Assembly: GCA_963740455.1 (NCBI GenBank)
Contig: CAVUEF010000020.1
Span: forward strand, 1-64,000
DNA: 64,000 nucleotides
Reading direction: 5' to 3'
Source: Paucibacter sp963740455
GTDB lineage: Bacteria > Pseudomonadota > Gammaproteobacteria > Burkholderiales > Burkholderiaceae_C
The notes under the pieces were generated by a model, which saw nothing but the letters and a program-made list of their open reading frames with translations, had not been told where the DNA came from and searched no databases. A program made the translations under genes and the position numbers. Shown here piece after piece: positions 60,956-64,000 of the stretch. The first letter of the stretch is position 1. Each line of letters starts with the position of its first letter.

Positions 60956-61267
60956 TCAACGTGAGTTTTTACCCAGGACATCCTTGGCATTGGAAATGAG
61001 CTTGTCGGCAATCACTTCGGCGTTGACAGTGAATTGGCCTTTGGCGATCGCTTGCGCGACGCGATCCACTTTCTTGGCATCGAAGTCACCCTCGCCGGTA
61101 GCAGGCACTTGGCTTTGCAGACTGGCGGCGGAACTGGACAACTCGACTTGCGCACTGGGCTGCGCAGCCCGTGCCTTGCTTGCCTTGACGTCGCTGTTCG
61201 ACTTCGTCGGCGCAGCGCGCTCGGTGCTGCCCGGGGCGACTTTCTCTGCGTTGTTAACAATCTTCAT
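60956..61267 (-). CDS. flgM: Anti-sigma-28 factor FlgM
   Basis: A 103-residue protein with a disordered, lysine- and serine-rich N-terminal half starting MKIVNN, and the sigma-binding C-terminal half VDRVAQAIAKGQFTVNAEVIADKLISNAKDVLGKN (about residues 67-101), the FlgM pattern. It holds sigma-28 (FliA) until hook completion and is then exported. A sigma-28-like promoter lies 51-77 bp upstream of its ATG. It is 30 bp ahead of flgN. Confidence 0.93.
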   Translation of the reverse strand: MKIVNNAEKVAPGSTERAAPTKSNSDVKASKARAAQPSAQVELSSSAASLQSQVPATGEGDFDAKKVDRVAQAIAKGQFTVNAEVIADKLISNAKDVLGKNSR

Positions 61268-61317
61268 GCTGCTCTCCGAAGGCGGAACACGGGTTCCGAC
61301 CAGTCCGTATGGACAGT

Positions 61318-61344
61318 ATTTCGACCCGCATGACCGGAACTTTA
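61318..61344 (-). promoter_or_regulatory. Sigma-28 (FliA)-type promoter of flgM
   Basis: On the minus strand TAAAGTTC, an 11-bp spacer and GTCGAAAT match the sigma-28 consensus TAAAGTTT-N11-GCCGATAA at 7 and 5 of 8 positions. It is 51 bp upstream of the flgM ATG, giving the usual late-class control of the anti-sigma factor. Confidence 0.6.
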
Positions 61345-61411
61345 GAAGTTTTCGAGGCTTCTTCGCCTCGACAGCCTGTCAACACACGCGATATCAAGGG
61401 CTTGGGTGGAT

Positions 61412-62155
61412 TCATAGGTCCAATTCCACACGTCGCTCGGCGGTCGCCCTGCCCGTCACGACGCGACCGCTGGCAAAGCGAACGCGCACCTCCTCGCCTT
61501 CCCTGCCCGGGCCTTGCGCGATGCCTTCGCTCTCGACGCTATAGCCCTCGCCGCTGGCCAGCACTCTGACGGTCTCGCCAGCGGCAAACCACTGGCGCTG
61601 TTTCAAGGCAGTGCTGCGCACCGCCTCGCCTGCCGACAGTGCCCGCGCCAGCGTGCGACCCACCGCCGACTCGGCCTGCGTGAATACCGAGCCGCCTTCG
61701 GCAGCGATATCCACTTCGGCCTCGCGCAAATCGGCTGCCGACAAGACCGCCCCGCCGGGCAGGTCCGATTTGACAACCAGCGCTTTGGCGAATACCCGCA
61801 CCGTCAGCGCCAACGTGACGTTCCAGCGCGTCGGCCCTTGCACGCAACGCATGCCGATGCGGGTACGCCCCCACATGCGGTGGCCGTTGGCGAAATAGGG
61901 TTCGATCTTCTGGCATGGCGCCAAATGCAAACGCGGATCCAGCTGGCCGAGCTCTATTTCCACTCTGGCGCCCGAAGGTGCGCTGGCATGCGCGCCTTGG
62001 TTGGCCAGTTGCTCAAGTTGGATCGTCAGACCCTGGTCCAGCGGCAGCGCCGAAGGCGGCTGGGCCTGCGCCCAAGCGCCGGCCAGCAAGCCAAGCGCCG
62101 ACAGACAAAGCAGGCGCAGCGCGTTCACAACAGCATGCGGGACAGCGTGGGACAT
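61412..62155 (-). CDS. flgA: Flagellar basal-body P-ring assembly chaperone FlgA
   Basis: A 247-residue exported protein with a signal peptide (LRLLCLSALGLLAGAWAQA, about residues 14-32). A SAF-like beta-clip domain follows: VVKSDLPGGAVLSAADLREAEVDI, then VGRTLARALSAGEAVRSTALK and WFAAGETVRVLASGEGYSV. The C-terminal EEVRVRFASGRVVTGRA is typical. FlgA helps FlgI assemble the P ring in the periplasm. The ATG at 62155 was chosen because the signal peptide follows. It is divergent from flgB. Confidence 0.94.
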   Translation of the reverse strand: MSHAVPHAVVNALRLLCLSALGLLAGAWAQAQPPSALPLDQGLTIQLEQLANQGAHASAPSGARVEIELGQLDPRLHLAPCQKIEPYFANGHRMWGRTRIGMRCVQGPTRWNVTLALTVRVFAKALVVKSDLPGGAVLSAADLREAEVDIAAEGGSVFTQAESAVGRTLARALSAGEAVRSTALKQRQWFAAGETVRVLASGEGYSVESEGIAQGPGREGEEVRVRFASGRVVTGRATAERRVELDL

Positions 62156-62315
62156 GGCCTCACTGTAGCCAGGCGCAGCGCCGGCCAAGGGTTCGAAATG
62201 ACGGCCAAAGGCCTTGTTATTCCCGCTAATGTTCGGGCCGGCGCTGGCCACAATCGCTTCACATCACCCCGTCGGGTCGATGTGACTCGTGCGAAGCGAG
62301 TGAAGGGAACCGAGC

Positions 62316-62729
62316 ATGATCAAGCAACTGACAGACACGCTGAACTTCCAGGCCCAGGCGCTGGTGCTGCGCTCCGAGCGTCAGCGCGTGCTCGCCAGCA
62401 ATATTGCCAATGCCGACACCCCCGGCTACAAGGCGCGCGACATGGATTTCGTGCGCGCCCTGCGCGATGCCACCGGCAATATGAATGCGGCCAGCACGCT
62501 GAGCACCACCCAGTCGGGCCATCTCGCGGCGCCCGCTGGCGCAAGCAGTGACGCGCAGTTGCTGTATGGCGCGCCATCGCAGACCAATCTGGACAACAAC
62601 TCGGTCGACATGGACCGCGAGCGCGCCAGCTTCGCCGAGAACTCGCTCAAGTACGAGGCCACGCTGCGCTTCATCAATTCCGACGTGCGCACGATGCTGG
62701 ACTCGATCAAGCCGCATACCGCCCCATGA
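62316..62729 (+). CDS. flgB: Flagellar proximal rod protein FlgB
   Basis: A 137-residue rod protein with the flagellar N-terminal motif RQRVLASNIANADTPGYKARDMDFVRAL (residues 24-51) and the C-terminal helix NSVDMDRERASFAENSLKYEATLRFINSDVRTM. It makes the proximal rod with FlgC and FlgF. GAAGGGAACC lies ahead of the ATG. It is the first gene of the rightward flgB-C-D-E operon. Confidence 0.96.
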   Translation: MIKQLTDTLNFQAQALVLRSERQRVLASNIANADTPGYKARDMDFVRALRDATGNMNAASTLSTTQSGHLAAPAGASSDAQLLYGAPSQTNLDNNSVDMDRERASFAENSLKYEATLRFINSDVRTMLDSIKPHTAP

Positions 62730-62765
62730 AAGCGACCTGACCTCAACTGATTCGGGAGCCTCCAC

Positions 62766-63188
62766 ATGTCCATGTTTCGCATCTTCGACGTTTCGGGCAG
62801 CGCGGTCAGCGCGCAAAGCCAGCGGCTCAATGTGGTCGCGAGCAACCTGGCCAATGTGGACACCGTCGCAGGCACCGACGGCAAAGCCTACAAGGCGCGC
62901 CAAGTGGTGTTCCAGACCCAGATGATGGGAGCGGCTGGCGCTCCCAGCGACGCCGGCTCGGCCGGCGTGCGGGTGAGCACCATCACCGAAGACCAGACCC
63001 CGGGGCGGCGCACCCACGACCCGACGAATCCGCAGGCCGACGCCGAAGGCTATGTGACCTACAGCAACGTGAACGCGGTCGAAGAGATGGTCAACATGAT
63101 CTCGGCGTCGCGCTCGTATCAGAACAATATCGAAGTCATGAACACGGCCAAAAGCCTGTTGCTCAAGACCCTGCAGATGGGCCAGTAA
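62766..63188 (+). CDS. flgC: Flagellar proximal rod protein FlgC
   Basis: A 140-residue rod protein: MSMFRIFDVSGSAVSAQSQ, then RLNVVASNLANVDTVAGTDG, KAYKARQVVFQ, and the C-terminal YSNVNAVEEMVNMISASRSYQNNIEVMNTAKSLLLKTL (about residues 99-137). These are the paired N- and C-terminal helices that assemble the axial rod. 36 bp after flgB. Confidence 0.97.
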   Translation: MSMFRIFDVSGSAVSAQSQRLNVVASNLANVDTVAGTDGKAYKARQVVFQTQMMGAAGAPSDAGSAGVRVSTITEDQTPGRRTHDPTNPQADAEGYVTYSNVNAVEEMVNMISASRSYQNNIEVMNTAKSLLLKTLQMGQ

Positions 63189-63212
63189 GCCCGCAACGAA
63201 TCGAGAACCGCT

Positions 63213-63860
63213 ATGGCCATTGATCCAGCTTTCGCCGCCACTTACGGCGCCAGCGCCGCGCCCAGCGCGAGTGCGGCCCCGACCCCGGCGAGTTCGCAGG
63301 ACCGGTTCTTGAAGCTGCTCGTGTCGCAGATGAAGAACCAGGATCCGCTCAACCCGATGGACAACGCCCAGGTGACGAGCCAGATGGCGCAGATCCAGAC
63401 TGTCAGCGGCATCGAAGCATTGAACACCTCGGTCAAGTCGCTCACCGGCCAGTTCACGCAGATGCAGGCCTTGCAGAGCGTCTCGATGGTCGGCCACAAC
63501 GTGCTGGTGCCTGGCAGCCGCCTGAACATCGCCAACGGCCTTGGCGCCGGCAGCTACACGCTCGACGCCACGGCGGGCGCGGTGAAGCTCGAGGTGCTGA
63601 ACTCGGCAGGTGCCGTGGTGAACACGGTCGAACTCGGCGGCCAGAGTGCCGGTCGTCACAGTTTCAGCCTGCCCGCCGACACCTTCACCGACCCGAACCT
63701 GAGCTTTCGCATCACCGCCAGCAACGGCGCCGCCACGGTGGGCAGCAGCACGCTCGCGCAGGACAAGGTGGTCGCCGTCAGCAGCCAGAACGGCAGCCTC
63801 AAACTCGAACTTCAGAACCTGGGTGTTGTCGACTACACGAGCGTCACGGCATTCAACTGA
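63213..63860 (+). CDS. flgD: Flagellar hook-capping protein FlgD
   Basis: A 215-residue hook scaffold protein. The conserved N-terminal part is QDRFLKLLVSQMKNQDPLNPMDNAQVTSQMAQIQTVSGIEALN (about residues 28-70), followed by a tudor/FN3-like C-terminal domain ending KLELQNLGVVDYTSV. FlgD caps the growing hook and guides FlgE subunits. 24 bp after flgC and 43 bp before flgE. Confidence 0.96.
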   Translation: MAIDPAFAATYGASAAPSASAAPTPASSQDRFLKLLVSQMKNQDPLNPMDNAQVTSQMAQIQTVSGIEALNTSVKSLTGQFTQMQALQSVSMVGHNVLVPGSRLNIANGLGAGSYTLDATAGAVKLEVLNSAGAVVNTVELGGQSAGRHSFSLPADTFTDPNLSFRITASNGAATVGSSTLAQDKVVAVSSQNGSLKLELQNLGVVDYTSVTAFN

Positions 63861-63903
63861 TCACGTCACCGCCAATACCCGGCCCCATCGATAAGGATTC
63901 ATC

Positions 63904-64000
63904 ATGAGCTTCCAGCAAGGTCTTTCCGGCTTGAACGCCTCGAGCAAGAACCTCGAAGTGATTGGCAACAATATTGCCAATGCCAACACCTTCGGCGCCA
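63904..64000 (+). CDS. flgE: Flagellar hook protein FlgE, N-terminal part (runs off the window)
   Basis: About 32 codons are visible: MSFQQGLSGLNASSKNLEVI and GNNIANANTFGA. This is the flagellar N-terminal helix of FlgE, with the GNNIANANT motif. Its position after flgD agrees. A ribosome-binding site (AAGGA) lies ahead of the ATG at 63904. Confidence 0.93.
   Translation, partial: MSFQQGLSGLNASSKNLEVIGNNIANANTFGA

Overview
The window is GC-rich chromosomal DNA from a betaproteobacterium of the order Burkholderiales. The evidence is the hemC-hemD-hemX-hemY order, the algZ/algR pair near argH, DUF3305/DUF3306 proteins beside a formate dehydrogenase, and DUF1841, DUF3460 and PEP-CTERM-like proteins. 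The redox gene content would suit a metabolically versatile, possibly chemolithotrophic genus such as Thiomonas or Rubrivivax, but the genus is an inference.

Layout. (1) 1-2140: start of a TonB receptor, then mobile-element debris (a DUF1173 fragment and a ParS-like antitoxin with a broken RES toxin) ending at tRNA-Arg(ACG). (2) 2.2-11.3 kb: tetrapyrrole genes hemC-hemD-hemX-hemY, ppc, a HemG-type protoporphyrinogen oxidase and tryptophanase. (3) 11.5-15.7 kb: two signalling pairs (a REC-TPR regulator with a sensor-less kinase; AlgR with AlgZ). (4) 15.8-22.7 kb: argH, dinB, an lldD-type lactate dehydrogenase, dcd and an Mpo1-like protein. This part also holds a structured 344-bp repeat element and an inserted MNT/HEPN toxin-antitoxin module flanked by 39-bp copies of the dcd 3' end. 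(5) 22.7-34.4 kb: one long leftward formate dehydrogenase operon running apbC, DUF3305, DUF3306, a polyferredoxin, a TorD chaperone, a Tat-target peptide, fdhA, fdhB, a lipoprotein, fdhC, a periplasmic protein, fdhD. (6) metG, then a quinone-linked HdrD-like/NarI-like pair ending in the second copy of the repeat element. (7) 39.4-46.9 kb: a six-subunit hydrogenase-4-like membrane complex (hyfB, C, E, F, G, I) that lacks the [NiFe] cysteines, headed by a ribbon-helix-helix protein. (8) 48-53.7 kb: an accessory zone with an IS110/IS1111-type element, PEP-CTERM-like exported proteins, a LuxR regulator, a truncated FAD monooxygenase and a decayed IS1380-like element. (9) 54-60.4 kb: scpA, a hybrid kinase with a NarL-type regulator, a MaoC-like protein, ParA, a nitroreductase and DUF1841. 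(10) 60.5-64 kb: flagellar flgN-flgM-flgA facing flgB-flgC-flgD-flgE, the last running off the window.

How the genes work together. The formate dehydrogenase operon carries its own chaperone, sulfurtransferase and iron-sulfur carrier and should feed electrons from periplasmic formate into the quinone pool. About 5 kb away lies a Complex I-like ion-translocating complex without a hydrogen-reacting site, next to a membrane module that resembles DsrMK/HdrDE. The proximity suggests an energy-conserving electron-transfer neighbourhood whose soluble substrate cannot be told from sequence. Both toxin-antitoxin loci keep an intact antitoxin beside a toxin gene broken by frameshift or deletion.
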